From Lactobacillales bacterium (lineage in GTDB: Bacteria > Bacillota > Bacilli > Lactobacillales > Streptococcaceae): DNA of 18,714 nucleotides. Both the position numbers and the translations under genes were made by a program. The DNA lies in assembly GCA_031257815.1 (NCBI GenBank), contig JAIRNX010000157.1, positions 1-18,714 of the forward strand, written 5' to 3'. Every line of letters starts with the position of its first letter. The first letter of the stretch is position 1. This document shows positions 7,359 to 15,949 of this stretch, in pieces. Below the pieces are notes generated by a model. That model worked only from the letters and a program-made list of their open reading frames with translations. It was not told the origin of the DNA and did no database searches.

Positions 7359-9968
7359 TTATTCTTTATCCTTTTGCTCAAGGATTTCAAAGGTTAAGCC
7401 CTCATTTAATACATCAACAACTACCTTTGATTTTGGTAAAATTTTCCCACCAAGAATCAACTTAGCCAGCGGCGTTTCAACTTCACGGGTTAAATATCTT
7501 TTTAAAGGCCTTGCTCCATAAGCTGGTTCATAAGCACTTTTAGCAATCCATATTTTAGCATTTTCGGATATTTCAAGCTCAATTTCTTGCTCTTGCAAGC
7601 GCTTCATTAATTGATGTGTTATTTTTACAATAATTTTTTTGATATCTTCTAAGTTTAACGGTGTAAAAAAGCAAGTTTCATCAATTCGATTTAAAAATTC
7701 CGGTTTAAAGTGTCCCTTAAGCATAGTCATAACTTGTTCTTTTAAATCATCCAAAATCGTGCCATTATCTTGCACGCCTTCCAAAAGCAGCTGCGAGCCA
7801 ATATTTGAAGTCATAATCAACACTGTATTTTTAAAATCAACCACAACACCTTTAGCATCTGTTAAACGTCCATCATCAAGGACCTGCAATAAAATATTAA
7901 AAACATCAGAATGCGCTTTTTCCACCTCATCCAGCAAAACAATCGTATAAGGATTACGCCTTACTGCCTCTGTTAACTGCCCACCCTCTTCAAAACCAAC
8001 ATAGCCAGGAGGTGCTCCAACTAAGCGTGAAACACTATGCTTTTCCATATACTCACTCATATCAATGCGCACCATCTGCTCCTTGGAATCAAATAAATTC
8101 TCTGCCAATGCTTTAGCAAGCTCCGTCTTTCCAACACCAGTCGGCCCTAAAAATAAGAAACTGCCCAGCGGTTTATTGGGATCTTGCAAGCCAGCACGCG
8201 TGCGAATGACGGCATCACTTACCGCATCAACTGCCTCATCTTGCCCAATTACACGCTTATGAAGCGTATCATTCAACTTCAATAACTTCTCCCGCTCGCC
8301 TTCAACCAACTTAGCAACAGGAATGCCTGTTAAACGCCCAACAACTTCAGCAATCTCTTCTTCGGTTACCGCCTCTTGCACCAAGCGCAAATCATCGTGC
8401 TTAGCCTTTTCTTCTAACTCTTTTAACTCTCTTTCTAAATCAGGAATCTTCCCATGCCTTAAAACAGCTGCCTTTTCCAAGTCATAGTTGGCTTCAGCGT
8501 TTTCTAACTCATACCGTGTTCGCTCAAGTTTTGCACGTTTATTACTTACCGCATTGACCTCTTCTTTTTCCGTTTCCCAACGCATCTTTAAATTATTTGT
8601 CTCTTCACGCAAATTGGCCAACTCTTCTTGCAAAACCCTCAAGCGCTTCTTTGATGCATCATCAGTTTCCTTCTTAAGTGCGGCCTCTTCAATCTCAAGC
8701 TGCATTAATCTCCTCGTTGCCTGATCTAACTCTGTAGGCGAGCTATTCATCTCAACACGAATATTAGCACTGGCCTCATCCACCAAATCAATTGCTTTAT
8801 CAGGTAAAAAACGATCCGTAATATAACGATCTGACAGCTTCGCTGCAGCAACCAACGCATTATCATGAATACTTACACCATGATGCACTTCAAAACGTTC
8901 CTTAAGTCCACGCAAAATCGAAATCGTATCTTCAATTGTTGGCTCCTTAACCAAAACTTTTTGAAAACGCCGCTCTAGCGCTTTATCTTTTTCCATATAC
9001 TGACGATACTCATCTAAAGTCGTCGCCCCAATCAAATGAAGCTCCCCACGCGCCAACATCGGTTTTAATAAATTGCCAGCATCCATTGCCCCTTCCGTCT
9101 TCCCTGCACCAACAATGGTATGCAACTCATCAATAAATAAAATAATTTGCCCATCTGACTTTTTAACTTCCTGTAAAACCGCTTTTAAACGCTCTTCAAA
9201 TTCCCCACGAAACTTCGCTCCGGCAATTAAAGCACCCATATCAAGAGAAAAAATAATTTTATCTTTCAAGTTTTCCGGCACATCTTTTCTCACGATTCGT
9301 TGCGCTAAACCTTCCACAATGGCGGTCTTTCCAACACCAGGATCGCCAATCAACACCGGATTATTCTTGGTCTTTCTAGATAAAATTCGAATCACATCAC
9401 GAATCTCTTCATCACGCCCAATAATCGGATCAAGAGAACCTTCACGCACTCTTTGCACCAAATCTATGCCGTACTTCTCCAAAGCCTTATATGTTTCTTC
9501 TGCACTTTGACTTATCACGCGCGCTCCTCCTCGCATCTCTTCAATTGCACTTTTGAGTTTTTTCTTTGTAAAGCCAGAATCAGTTAAAAACTTCGTCAAT
9601 TCATAATTTTTCAACTCATATAAAGCTAGTAAAACAACCTCTGTTGATAAATACTCATCGCCAAACTCAGCTCTTAACTTCTCGGCTTGCGTTAACAATT
9701 GAAATAAATTTTGACTCAACGAGCCTCCATACTTAACATTGCCACCTTCCACAACAAAAAGACGATCTAGCTGCGTATCAACACGCTCACTAAAATTTTC
9801 GACATTTACACCTAAATCCTTATAAAAATTATAAGCAAAATGATCTGGCTGCAAAAAAATCTTCCACAAATGAGGGATATCAACCTCTTGATGTTTACGC
9901 ACAACAGCTACTTGTTGAGCTTTAGCAAATGACTGCTGCACAGCTGTTGTCCACTTTTCAAAATTCAT
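7359..9968 (-). CDS. clpB: ClpB disaggregase ATPase
   Basis: An 869-residue Hsp100 hexamer that threads aggregated proteins through its pore together with DnaK. Order of parts: N-domain ([11 protein letters not shown] to about residue 145), first AAA module with Walker [10 protein letters not shown] near 205 and Walker [10 protein letters not shown], the long coiled-coil middle domain (about 400-530, rich in Glu and Lys), second AAA module with GPTGVGKTE near 605 and [10 protein letters not shown], and the C-terminal domain with FLNRIDE and YGARPLKR. No ClpP-binding tripeptide of the ClpA/C/X type is expected. The frame opens earlier at 10031, but the ATG at 9968 with AGAGGTGAT before it gives the family start. 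I see no CtsR heptad pair or CIRCE element upstream. Confidence 0.97.
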   Translation of the reverse strand: MNFEKWTTAVQQSFAKAQQVAVVRKHQEVDIPHLWKIFLQPDHFAYNFYKDLGVNVENFSERVDTQLDRLFVVEGGNVKYGGSLSQNLFQLLTQAEKLRAEFGDEYLSTEVVLLALYELKNYELTKFLTDSGFTKKKLKSAIEEMRGGARVISQSAEETYKALEKYGIDLVQRVREGSLDPIIGRDEEIRDVIRILSRKTKNNPVLIGDPGVGKTAIVEGLAQRIVRKDVPENLKDKIIFSLDMGALIAGAKFRGEFEERLKAVLQEVKKSDGQIILFIDELHTIVGAGKTEGAMDAGNLLKPMLARGELHLIGATTLDEYRQYMEKDKALERRFQKVLVKEPTIEDTISILRGLKERFEVHHGVSIHDNALVAAAKLSDRYITDRFLPDKAIDLVDEASANIRVEMNSSPTELDQATRRLMQLEIEEAALKKETDDASKKRLRVLQEELANLREETNNLKMRWETEKEEVNAVSNKRAKLERTRYELENAEANYDLEKAAVLRHGKIPDLERELKELEEKAKHDDLRLVQEAVTEEEIAEVVGRLTGIPVAKLVEGEREKLLKLNDTLHKRVIGQDEAVDAVSDAVIRTRAGLQDPNKPLGSFLFLGPTGVGKTELAKALAENLFDSKEQMVRIDMSEYMEKHSVSRLVGAPPGYVGFEEGGQLTEAVRRNPYTIVLLDEVEKAHSDVFNILLQVLDDGRLTDAKGVVVDFKNTVLIMTSNIGSQLLLEGVQDNGTILDDLKEQVMTMLKGHFKPEFLNRIDETCFFTPLNLEDIKKIIVKITHQLMKRLQEQEIELEISENAKIWIAKSAYEPAYGARPLKRYLTREVETPLAKLILGGKILPKSKVVVDVLNEGLTFEILEQKDKE

Positions 9969-9998
9969 AAAATCACCTCTTGAAATGTTTCTAAAAAT

Positions 9999-10027
9999 AT
10001 TATACAAAGCCAGACACATTTTTGCCA
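9999..10027 (-). promoter_or_regulatory. Candidate clpB promoter
   Basis: On the minus strand a perfect TATAAT (9999-10004) lies about 30 bases before the clpB ATG. The hexamer 17 bases upstream, TGGCAA (10022-10027), is a weak -35. The adjoining repeat begins at 10042, so only about 70 bases of original upstream sequence remain before it. Confidence 0.45.
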
Positions 10028-10041
10028 TCATGATATACTTA

Positions 10042-10201
10042 GAGCCTATTAATGATCTCGGAGCGATGAATGATTTTGGCTATTTTTCCGTATTTTTTCG
10101 TTAAAAAGCCTCAATTTAGAACCACTAAACTTACGTTTTTTGCCTCAAACTACGAAAAAATAGCTCAAAAATTCACTTCACTAGAGATCGTTAACAAGCT
10201 C
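10042..10201. repeat. MITE-like repeat, copy with long palindromic interior
   Basis: It is bounded by GAGCCTATTAATGATCTC (10042-10059) and the inverted GAGATCGTTAACAAGCTC (10184-10201), with TTA on both sides (10039-10041 and 10202-10204). Inside the ends, GGCTATTTTTCCGTA pairs with TACGAAAAAATAGCTC, so most of the 160 bases can fold into one long hairpin. The core also has an imperfect direct repeat (CGTTAAAAAGCCTCAA and CGTTTTTTGCCTCAA). Its right part, inverted, matches two separated pieces of the copy at 18540-18714. Confidence 0.8.
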
Positions 10202-10204
10202 TTA

Positions 10205-10334
10205 GAGCCTATTAATGATCTCTCTATTGATGAAATTTTCAAAAAAACCTGGCAGGTTTACAAATTGTTTTGAGCTTACTTGATTACAACTTGATAAACG
10301 GGGTTCATCAATAAAGAGACAAGTTAACAGGCTC
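10205..10334. repeat. MITE-like repeat, second copy in tandem
   Basis: The left end GAGCCTATTAATGATCTC (10205-10222) is identical to that of the preceding copy. The right end GAGACAAGTTAACAGGCTC (10316-10334) is its inverted complement with a few changes, and the match extends inward (ATTGATGAA against TTCATCAAT). The two copies share a single TTA between them, and TAA follows on the right. The core carries the palindrome AACCTGGCAGGTT and a block (10241-10300) that recurs inverted at 18573-18632. Confidence 0.8.
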
Positions 10335-10356
10335 TAAAACAAAAAAGGAGTTAAAT

Positions 10357-11187
10357 ATGTCAAAAAAAACAATTATCCATCTTTATGTTATCTCTGATTC
10401 TGTAGGGGACACCGCAGTTAAAGTAGCACACGCTAATATGGCGCAATTTGCAACAATTGCCTTTGTCTTTCATCGGAAAAGTTTTGTCCGGACATTAGAT
10501 GTTTTAAAAATACAACTTGAAAAAGCACTAGTTAATAACGGCTTAGTGATGCATACCTTTGTTGAAAAAGAATTACAAAAATATATAAATGAATTTTGTG
10601 ATAAACACGGATTGTTCTGTCAAGATTTATTAAAGCCTGTTATCACAGAAATTATCAAACGCACTGGTATCAAACCAGCCAGAAGACTAGGAGCTCAGCA
10701 TCAATTAAATGAAAACTATTTTAAACGCATTAAAGCCATTGAGTTTGCGGTTAAATATGATGATGGAAAAGACCCTAGTGGCTTTTTAAAAGCGGAAGTT
10801 GTCATTCTCGGTGTTTCTCGAACATCTAAAACACCACTTTCTTTATTTTTAGCAAATAAAAATATTAAAGTCGCTAACCTACCAATTGTGTCCCAAGCTA
10901 AAATTCCTGATGAACTATGGGAAGTTGATCCGGGGAAAATCATTGGACTCACAAATAGTGCCGAAATTATCAGTAATATTCGCATGGAAAGAATGCGCTC
11001 TTACGGTCTAGAAGCGGATACAGAATATTCAAACATCAACAATATCAAAAAAGAATTAAAATATGCCGATGATTTGTATGAAAAATTAGGCTGCCAAATT
11101 ATTAATACGGCAAAGCTATCAATTGAAGAAACAGCCACAATGATTCTTGACGCTTTAAACTTAGAAGACACTTCGTATAATCTTTAA
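10357..11187 (+). CDS. Pyruvate, phosphate dikinase regulatory protein
   Basis: A 276-residue protein of the DUF299 / PPDK regulatory family, a bifunctional kinase and pyrophosphorylase that switches pyruvate phosphate dikinase (or PEP synthase) off by ADP-dependent phosphorylation of a threonine and on by phosphorolysis. Visible are the N-terminal HLYVISDSVGDTA, the YDDGKDP loop near residue 135, the nucleotide loop GVSRTSKTP (152-160) and the C-terminal block ending AKLSIEETATMIL. AAAGGAG precedes the ATG. The target dikinase is not in the window, so the partner remains to be located. The upstream region is almost entirely repeat sequence, and a hairpin terminator follows. Confidence 0.93.
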   Translation: MSKKTIIHLYVISDSVGDTAVKVAHANMAQFATIAFVFHRKSFVRTLDVLKIQLEKALVNNGLVMHTFVEKELQKYINEFCDKHGLFCQDLLKPVITEIIKRTGIKPARRLGAQHQLNENYFKRIKAIEFAVKYDDGKDPSGFLKAEVVILGVSRTSKTPLSLFLANKNIKVANLPIVSQAKIPDELWEVDPGKIIGLTNSAEIISNIRMERMRSYGLEADTEYSNINNIKKELKYADDLYEKLGCQIINTAKLSIEETATMILDALNLEDTSYNL

Positions 11188-11195
11188 ATCAAAAA

Positions 11196-11235
11196 TAGGA
11201 ACTAGCAATTAAAACCGCCAGCTCCTACTTTTTTT
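11196..11235 (+). terminator. Rho-independent terminator after the PPDK-regulator gene
   Basis: TAGGAACTAG and CCAGCTCCTA form an imperfect 10-base stem followed at once by a run of seven T (11229-11235), starting nine bases after the stop codon. Confidence 0.7.
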
Positions 11236-11240
11236 GCTTA

Positions 11241-11408
11241 GAGCCTGTTAACGATCTCGCTATTGATGAAATTTTTGTTTAATTTTTAGGCAATTTGCGG
11301 AAAAAAACGCAGAATAGCGTAAGCGTTGGTGCTATTTCGAGGATTTTTGACAAAAAAGTGTCAAAAATTAAACAAAATTGCGCAATTCTGGAGATCGTTA
11401 ACAGGTTC
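11241..11408. repeat. MITE-like repeat with complete ends and TTA duplication
   Basis: The best-preserved copy. GAGCCTGTTAACGATCTC (11241-11258) and GAGATCGTTAACAGGTTC (11391-11408) match 17 of 18 as inverted repeats, and TTA stands directly outside both ends (11238-11240 and 11409-11411). Inner arms extend the palindrome (ATTTTTGTTTAATTTTT against AAAAATTAAACAAAAT), and two smaller hairpins lie inside (AATAGC with GCTATT; TTTTTGAC with GTCAAAAA). It fills the gap between convergent genes, ending 11 bases from the glmS stop, and could end transcription of glmS. Confidence 0.85.
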
Positions 11409-11419
11409 TTAATAAATGT

Positions 11420-13240
11420 TTACTCCACTGTTACAGATTTTGCCAAGTTCCGCGGTTTATCCACATCTAAACCTCTTTGCAAAGTAGCATAATAAGCCAC
11501 TAACTGTGTTGGCACGACCATTGCAATACAAGTTAAAAAAGGATGAACTGTTTGTACCACAAGATCATCATCAGCTTGTGCACAATCCTGTGAGACAATC
11601 GTTAAAACTTTTGCCCCACGCGAAACAACTTCCATCACATTACCTCTGGTATGCGACGCTATTTCTTGATTACTAATCAAGGCTTGTACTGGTGTGCCTT
11701 CTTCAATCAAGGCAATCGTTCCATGTTTTAACTCTCCAGCTGCAAAACCTTCGCACTGAATATAAGAAATTTCCTTTAATTTTAATGCTGCTTCCATTGA
11801 GGCGTAATAATCAGCACCACGTCCGATATAAAAAGCATTTCTAGTATCTTGCAAATGTTTCGCTACTTTTTGTTCAATCAATTCTTTCTCCGTTAGCAAC
11901 GCTTCGATCGCATTGGCAACTAATGATAATTCTTTAATCAAATTAAAACTTCTAGCCGTCGAGTTTTCAATGTATTCCCCTACGGCTTTTGCAAGTACGG
12001 CCATTACCGCAATCTGTGCTGTATAAGCTTTTGTAGAAGCTACCGCAATTTCAGGACTTGCATGCAACAATAATGTATAGTCTGCTTCCCGTGATAAAGT
12101 TGAACCCGGAACATTTGTAATAGTTAGCGCCTTACATCCAAGCTCTTTCATTTTGACCAACACTTGCCTACTATCAGCCGTCTCACCTGATTGTGATATA
12201 TATATAAAGAGCGGATTTTGAGATAACAACGGGATATTGTAACCAAATTCAGAAGAAAGACAAACTTCTACAGGAGTTTGCGTCATTTGCTCAAAAAAAG
12301 CTTTTGCCGCCCAACCTGCATGAGAGCTCGTTCCCGCCGCAATAATATAAATTCGATCAGCCTTTACAACGGCTTCTAAAATCTCTTGATCTACTTTCAT
12401 TTGATGAGGACTATCCTCAGACATATACTCCTGCATAATCTTACGCATCACCGCTGGCTGTTCATCAATTTCCTTAAGCATATAGTATGGATAAGTTCCC
12501 TTACCAATATCTGACAAATCAAGCTTTGCTATATAAGGTTCACGTTTTCTTGTCACGCCATCAGTATCTATAATCTCTACAGCATCTTTTCTAACAATTA
12601 CCATTTCTCCATCATGAATCTCCAAAAAGCGATTAGTTTCGCGAATCATCGCCATCGCGTCACTACACACCATATTGTAACCATCACCTAAACCAATTAA
12701 CAACGGAGATTTATTCTTTGCTACATAAATAACTTCAGGATTCTTTTTATCCATCAAAGCAAAAGCAAAAGACCCTTCAATTAACTTCAAAGCTTTTTGA
12801 AAGCCTTCAACCACTGATAAATTTTCTTCTTCGATCAGTTTACCGATTAAATGTACAACAATTTCCGTATCCGTTTCGCCCACAAATTTATCGCTTGCCA
12901 AATACTTTTCTTTTAACTCTTTGAAATTTTCAATAACGCCATTGTGAACCAAAACAAAACGAAAGCTTGCTGAGACATGAGGATGAGCATTTACTTCACT
13001 TGGCTTACCGTGCGTTGCCCAACGCGTATGTCCAATGCCCGAAGAACCATTTACTTCAATACCGATCTTTTCTTGCAAAGCTGAGATTCTGCCAACTGCT
13101 TTAACTAAATTTTGATTTCCATTTTTATCCGCCACAAAAATTCCTGCTGAGTCATAGCCACGATACTCTAACTTTTGCAATCCTTGAATCAAAATATCCG
13201 TTGCATTTTTACTGCCAACTACACCAACAATTCCGCACAT
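11420..13240 (-). CDS. glmS: Glucosamine-6-phosphate synthase (isomerizing)
   Basis: Makes glucosamine 6-phosphate from fructose 6-phosphate and glutamine, the first committed step toward UDP-GlcNAc for peptidoglycan and teichoic acids. The 606-residue protein begins MCGIVGVVG, giving the Cys nucleophile of the class II glutaminase domain after Met removal. RGYDSAGI, HTRWATHG and HNGVIENF follow. Two SIS sugar-isomerase domains occupy roughly residues 290-430 and 460-590 (AAGTSSHA, SQSGETADS, STKAYTAQ), and it ends with the usual DKPRNLAKSVTVE. The frame opens earlier, but the ATG at 13240 follows AAGGAGA. Only 19 bases separate it from ltaS, so there is no room for a glmS ribozyme in its own leader. 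Confidence 0.97.
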   Translation of the reverse strand: MCGIVGVVGSKNATDILIQGLQKLEYRGYDSAGIFVADKNGNQNLVKAVGRISALQEKIGIEVNGSSGIGHTRWATHGKPSEVNAHPHVSASFRFVLVHNGVIENFKELKEKYLASDKFVGETDTEIVVHLIGKLIEEENLSVVEGFQKALKLIEGSFAFALMDKKNPEVIYVAKNKSPLLIGLGDGYNMVCSDAMAMIRETNRFLEIHDGEMVIVRKDAVEIIDTDGVTRKREPYIAKLDLSDIGKGTYPYYMLKEIDEQPAVMRKIMQEYMSEDSPHQMKVDQEILEAVVKADRIYIIAAGTSSHAGWAAKAFFEQMTQTPVEVCLSSEFGYNIPLLSQNPLFIYISQSGETADSRQVLVKMKELGCKALTITNVPGSTLSREADYTLLLHASPEIAVASTKAYTAQIAVMAVLAKAVGEYIENSTARSFNLIKELSLVANAIEALLTEKELIEQKVAKHLQDTRNAFYIGRGADYYASMEAALKLKEISYIQCEGFAAGELKHGTIALIEEGTPVQALISNQEIASHTRGNVMEVVSRGAKVLTIVSQDCAQADDDLVVQTVHPFLTCIAMVVPTQLVAYYATLQRGLDVDKPRNLAKSVTVE

Positions 13241-13259
13241 AAACTTCTCCTTAAAATCT

Positions 13260-15440
13260 TTACTCCGATGCATCTATTTGATTTTCTTGAGGCAAAAGTT
13301 CACTCTCACCCTGATAATCTTGATAACTTTTTGTCTTATAAAGATCGACACTTGAATGCTTATTATTTTTACTATAAAGGCTGGTTGAATCTTGTTTTTT
13401 TTGTTTTTCAATTTTTTTCAACCGCTTTAACTCTTTTTGATAATTATATTTTTCTGGATTAATAGGAGATAAGCCACTTTCATCCTTACCATAAAAACGT
13501 AATAAATCATTTGTGGTAATCAGATCAGATATTGCAAGTTGCTGGTCTACTTTTTGTTTCAGCTGCTCAATCATAGATAATGTATCATTTGCTGGATTTT
13601 CCAGTAACTCCCCTGTTTGAGTATTATATATTTTTGAGCCTAGAACAGTATAATCTGATGTTACAAAATTTTTATTCCGAAAAGCAACAATTCCCTCCCT
13701 TTTTGGCGATAATAAATCTTGCCCCAGCTGTAGATAACGCTGGTTATCAATTCCTAATAAATGTTCAAGCGTTGGCAAGACATCCACTTCTCCACCAAAG
13801 GTATGATTAATATAATCAGAATTCTCCTCTGTTCGTCCTGGAATATCAGCCTTTGGTAGATGGATCATAAAAGGCACTCGCTGCAGCATAGCATTATCAT
13901 AGTCATTCCACGTTTCTGAATCCTTACCTAACAACTCTGCTAAATCGGGATTTCGTTTATTGGAAATCCCATAATGATCACCATAAATAACGATTACGGA
14001 ATGGTCATACAAGCCGCTTGCTTTCAAATAATCAAAAAATTCTCTTATTGCTGTATCAAGATAATTGGCCGTTGCAAAATATCCATTGATTGTCTTATCA
14101 TTTGTCTGTGCAAGCGGGAAACCATCTTCTTCTCCATAAAATTTTCCATAAGGAAAATGATTAGAAACAGTTATATATTTTACATAAAAAGGTTGCTGAA
14201 GATGTTCTAAATACTTAATTGATTGTTTAAACAATTCTTTATCATGCAAACCATACTGAAATGAATTTTTTTCATTAATTTTAAAATACTTATCATTAAA
14301 AAAATAATCATAACCAAGCTGTTTATAAGTTTCATTACGATTCCAAAATCCGCCGCCATTGCCATGAAAAACAGCACTAGTACAGCCAAGCTTTTGTTTA
14401 AAGATCCTAGGAGCTGCTTGAAAAGTATTTTCTCCACCATACTGAATAAATAAAGAACCACTCTCTAAACCAAATAAACTGTTTTCTAATAAATTCTCCG
14501 CATCAGAAGTTTTCCCTTGTGCAACTTGATGAAAAAAGTCATCAAAACTAAAAGTTTCTTTTGATTTAAAAATTTCATTTAAAAGAGGCGTAACCTCATG
14601 CTCTTTACCCTGTTGATCTGTCAATTTATAATTAATTAAAAACTGTTCAAAACTTTCTAAATGGATCGTGATAACATTGCGCCCTTTTGCAATACCAAAT
14701 AAGTTAGGATCGTAACCGGCGTAATGTTCTTTAACATAGTCTTTGACCCTATCTAAATCTTTGGGTGAAGCTTCTGAGCGAACTTGGTCAGTCTTAAAAA
14801 AGCGATAACCATCATAAACCGTAAAAAAGCTAACTCCCATATATTTCACAATATAATCATTGGAAAACATTCGTTTTAGCAACTCTGGACGAGCAATTTC
14901 AGCAAAGGATAAATTAGCGCCAAACAACATACATGCAATTGCAGAAATAGCAAAAGAAACTCTTAGACGAAAAGGCCGTTGATCCATACTTATTTTCTTA
15001 GTGACGAAAAGGAGCAAAATAACAATTAAATCTATGAAAAAAAAGAGATCATATGGACGAAATAAATTAATTGCTGCTTCACCTAAACCTGCTGAAACTG
15101 ATTTTGATCCTAAAATGGTAGCAACTGTTAAAAAATCAGAAAATTCACGATAATAAGAAACATTTGAAAACAACAAAACAGTTAACAAACAATAGATAAT
15201 GCCCATTGTTATATAACTAGTTAAAGGCCGTTTAAGATATAAAGCGATCCCTAATAAAAAAATCGTCGTTGATATAGGGTTAATCAAAAGAAAAAAATAT
15301 TGAAAGCCACTTTCGATATTTAAATCAAAATTAAAGAAATAAGCACAAACCGATTTAAACCAAAATAAAATTACTAAGAAAAACATAAACCCTAGTCTTG
15401 TATTTACAAAGCGAAAGGTAAATAAATTTTGTGCCTTCAA
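13260..15440 (-). CDS. Lipoteichoic acid synthase family protein (LtaS-like)
   Basis: A 726-residue membrane phosphoglycerol transferase that uses phosphatidylglycerol to build or prime the lipoteichoic acid chain. Five N-terminal membrane segments lie at about 17-37, 45-68, 75-95, 130-150 and 160-178. The extracellular sulfatase-like domain has the metal and catalytic residues Glu262 (in HLESFEQF), Thr311 (GKTSDAEN) and Asp488-His489 (YGDHYG), plus the FHGN and FWNRNE motifs. The C-terminus carries a long charged, probably disordered tail of about 80 residues beyond the usual enzyme, so it is longer than Staphylococcus LtaS. The start is TTG, supported by GGAGG nine bases upstream. It could be a paralogue such as a primase. 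It precedes glmS closely. Confidence 0.92.
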   Translation of the reverse strand: MKAQNLFTFRFVNTRLGFMFFLVILFWFKSVCAYFFNFDLNIESGFQYFFLLINPISTTIFLLGIALYLKRPLTSYITMGIIYCLLTVLLFSNVSYYREFSDFLTVATILGSKSVSAGLGEAAINLFRPYDLFFFIDLIVILLLFVTKKISMDQRPFRLRVSFAISAIACMLFGANLSFAEIARPELLKRMFSNDYIVKYMGVSFFTVYDGYRFFKTDQVRSEASPKDLDRVKDYVKEHYAGYDPNLFGIAKGRNVITIHLESFEQFLINYKLTDQQGKEHEVTPLLNEIFKSKETFSFDDFFHQVAQGKTSDAENLLENSLFGLESGSLFIQYGGENTFQAAPRIFKQKLGCTSAVFHGNGGGFWNRNETYKQLGYDYFFNDKYFKINEKNSFQYGLHDKELFKQSIKYLEHLQQPFYVKYITVSNHFPYGKFYGEEDGFPLAQTNDKTINGYFATANYLDTAIREFFDYLKASGLYDHSVIVIYGDHYGISNKRNPDLAELLGKDSETWNDYDNAMLQRVPFMIHLPKADIPGRTEENSDYINHTFGGEVDVLPTLEHLLGIDNQRYLQLGQDLLSPKREGIVAFRNKNFVTSDYTVLGSKIYNTQTGELLENPANDTLSMIEQLKQKVDQQLAISDLITTNDLLRFYGKDESGLSPINPEKYNYQKELKRLKKIEKQKKQDSTSLYSKNNKHSSVDLYKTKSYQDYQGESELLPQENQIDASE

Positions 15441-15486
15441 GAGATAATGCCTCCGTTATTAAAATATATGCCGTCAAAAATTTTAA

Positions 15487-15513
15487 GAGCCTGTTTACCT
15501 CAAAATACTTCTC
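15487..15513 (+). repeat. Degenerate half copy of the repeat family
   Basis: TAA followed by GAGCCTGTTTACC and, after an insertion of about ten bases, CTTCTC resembles the left end of the family. No opposite arm is found. It lies just upstream of ltaS, within about 50 bases of its start, so it may affect that promoter. Confidence 0.4.
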
Positions 15514-15702
15514 TGATTTTACAGACTTAACTTCACTTCGTCAAATTCACCATTTATTTTATATGTGTCAATATTCATGAGGTGGGCACTTCAATGTTGT
15601 TATCTACCGATATTTAACTCCTAACTCTTGTGCGCGTTCCTGCTTGCGTTTGCACATTTTCGAATGTAAAGGAAAATATAAATTTTATTTTGAAGGGATT
15701 AT

Positions 15703-15949
15703 TTGGCAAATGAAGGATTTGTCAGTAAAATTGCAATTAACAAACTAATTCTTCAATTGAAGATGTTGCTCTCTTATTTGGAGCGCATGATAATATCTTA
15801 AAAGACAGACAAACGGTTTGATTCATGCAGAGCAAACGTTAAATACAGTCAAAAGAATTGGATTTGTTCACTTTGATGATAAAGATGTTGTGCGTCATCC
15901 AGTGGTAGCAGAGATTATACGTGCATATAATTTAAAAGGTGGAATTTAA
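15703..15949 (+). pseudogene. phoH: phoH remnant with internal deletion and frameshifts
   Basis: A TTG at 15703 with GAAGGG before it opens ANEGFVSKIAIN. After an apparent one-base loss near 15742 the sequence continues in another frame as TNSSIEDVALLFGAHDNILKD, which looks like a PhoH N-terminus. This joins near 15807-15814 to a third frame, GLIHAEQTLNTVKRIGF, then VHFDDKDVVRHPVVAEII, the well-conserved PhoH C-terminus, ending with TAA at 15947-15949. The whole central P-loop ATPase (about three quarters of a normal 320-residue PhoH) is gone. The stop codon touches the ybeY ATG, as expected of the original operon (phoH precedes ybeY in many Firmicutes). The remaining signals probably still carry ybeY expression. 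Confidence 0.82.

Larger units (their letters stand above)
9969..10356. other. Divergent clpB / PPDK-regulator intergenic region
   Basis: These 388 bases between divergent genes hold the clpB promoter on the left, two head-to-tail repeats (10042-10201 and 10205-10334) that fill three quarters of the space, and the ribosome binding site of the PPDK regulator gene on the right. The plus-strand open frame across 10070-10273 is made of repeat sequence and I do not call it a gene. I found no clear plus-strand promoter, so the promoter of the right-hand gene may lie inside the second repeat. Confidence 0.7.

Noticed and set aside
9073..9510. 145-codon plus-strand ORF inside clpB
   Set aside because: It is antisense to the conserved first AAA module of ClpB, and its composition is that expected of a mirror frame.
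9969..10041. CtsR or HrcA (CIRCE) operator before clpB
   Set aside because: I looked for the tandem GGTCAAA heptads and for TTAGCACTC/GAGTGCTAA and saw neither. Only a plain promoter is visible.
10070..10273. 67-codon plus-strand ORF upstream of the PPDK-regulator gene
   Set aside because: It runs across the junction of two repeats, its residues (such as LEPINDL) come from repeat ends, and it has no ribosome binding site. It is repeat sequence, not a gene.
10205..10334. Retron-type or CRISPR-like structured RNA in the repeats
   Set aside because: There is no reverse transcriptase, no Cas gene and no array of equal spacers. The inverted ends and TTA flanks fit a mobile repeat better.
13175..13462. 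95-codon plus-strand ORF opposite the ltaS-glmS junction
   Set aside because: It is antisense to two well-supported genes, with low-complexity hydrophobic content from the lysine-rich LtaS tail. It is a shadow frame.
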